In this document: positions 14,210 through 14,561 of the stretch, piece by piece
How the letters are laid out: every line of letters starts with the position of its first letter
Position numbering within the stretch: the stretch's first letter is position 1
DNA from: Pseudomonadota bacterium
GTDB taxonomy: Bacteria; Pseudomonadota; Gammaproteobacteria; Halothiobacillales; Halothiobacillaceae
DNA: 14,561 nt
Direction: 5' to 3'
Assembly: GCA_021795795.1 (NCBI GenBank)
Contig: JAJYPA010000165.1
Location: 1 to 14,561 of the forward strand
The notes under the pieces: model-generated
Databases searched by the model: none
Seen by the model: only the letters and a program-made list of their open reading frames with translations
What the model was told of the DNA's origin: nothing
Made by a program: the position numbers and the translations under genes

Positions 14210-14561
14210 ATGAAAATAAAAATCTGTGTAGGTTGCGATGTGGCTAGTTATACGAACGTGGAAATGGATGTCCCAGAATTTAATCTGGAGCACATCAAGT
14301 GTGAAATGGATACCCTTGTCGATAACGGTGACTTGGAGTTTAAGTCAGAAGATCCCAATGGTACGGATTACCAGTCCGGGCACAGAATTATGTACATCAA
14401 AAACGCAGAAACCGACGAAGATATTTGTGACCTTGTGCCGTTAGCGCCTGCCTATTACGATTTTGGGCAGGATGCTATGTACGCTTTGCGGCAACATCTC
14501 ATAGGGGAAATTGACGCTGACAGCCTTGCGGAAAAGCTTGTACAACTCTCCAGAGAACACA
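14210..14561 (+). CDS. Unrecognised protein, N-terminal 117 residues (cut by window edge)
   Basis: The ATG at 14210 has AAGGAG at 14197-14202, seven bases upstream, and the frame is open to the right edge. The visible protein starts MKIKICVGCDVASYTNVEMD. It has a CxxC pair at residues 6-9 and further cysteines at 31 and 73, is acidic and looks soluble. A lone CxxC is not enough to claim a zinc site or redox function. A 69-bp gap separates it from the 410-aa gene and I see no convincing promoter in it, so it may belong to the same transcript. No family is recognised. The end of the protein is outside the window. Confidence 0.75.
   Translation, partial: MKIKICVGCDVASYTNVEMDVPEFNLEHIKCEMDTLVDNGDLEFKSEDPNGTDYQSGHRIMYIKNAETDEDICDLVPLAPAYYDFGQDAMYALRQHLIGEIDADSLAEKLVQLSREH

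Overview
The window carries part of a conjugative, probably plasmid or integrative element, and its transfer genes belong to a type IVB secretion system (T4BSS; the IncI/R64 Tra/Trb and Legionella Dot/Icm lineage). The evidence is a DotM/IcmP/TrbA-like membrane protein (2177-3481) followed by a DotL/IcmO/TrbC-like coupling ATPase (3550-6408), plus a small two-helix membrane protein before them that resembles IncI TraX/IcmV. Composition is moderately GC-rich, Shine-Dalgarno sites are of ordinary bacterial type, and the T4BSS lineage suggests a proteobacterial host. An environmental gammaproteobacterium or Acidithiobacillia is plausible, but nothing here fixes the species. There is no rRNA, tRNA, transposase, CRISPR array, replication gene or integrase.

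Layout. At the left edge is a gene on the minus strand, cut by the window (347 to beyond 1). It faces away from the rest, across a 110-bp divergent promoter region. From 458 to 6830 runs a tight plus-strand transfer operon: two unrecognised proteins (458-946, 950-1651), the TraX/IcmV-like protein (1648-2187), dotM (2177-3481), dotL (3550-6408) and a small unrecognised protein (6405-6830). Several of these overlap by an ATGA or have starts inside the preceding gene. A TATAAT promoter at 6883 then leads into a small acidic protein (6929-7201). After a 209-bp spacer with degenerate repeats and a 9-bp inverted repeat comes a second tight run: a protein with an acidic tail (7411-7977), a 96-aa protein (7992-8282), a 1242-aa polyvalent-type protein with an LPD1 zincin-like domain (8297-12025), a MoxR-like AAA+ ATPase (12022-12879), an unrecognised 410-aa protein (12908-14140) and a gene running off the right edge (14210 onward).

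How it may work together. DotM and DotL are the inner-membrane coupling complex that brings the relaxosome or protein substrates to the secretion channel. The second run has no recognisable channel component. The LPD1 family is typical of large proteins carried by conjugative elements and phages that may be delivered into or act in the recipient, so this run may encode a transferred or establishment function next to the coupling genes. The ATPase is co-translated with the LPD1 protein by overlap.

The most unusual signal is a family of short, mostly 18-bp, GC-rich repeats with a TTGCA/TGCAA palindromic core. It appears at three places in about 1.4 kb: inside dotL, across the start of the next gene, and in the 7202-7410 spacer. 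Inside the two genes the period is exactly 18 bp, so the reading frame is kept. Other 15- and 18-bp repeats lie in linker regions of dotL and the LPD1 gene. No gene-free stretch exceeds 300 bases; the longest is 7202-7410.
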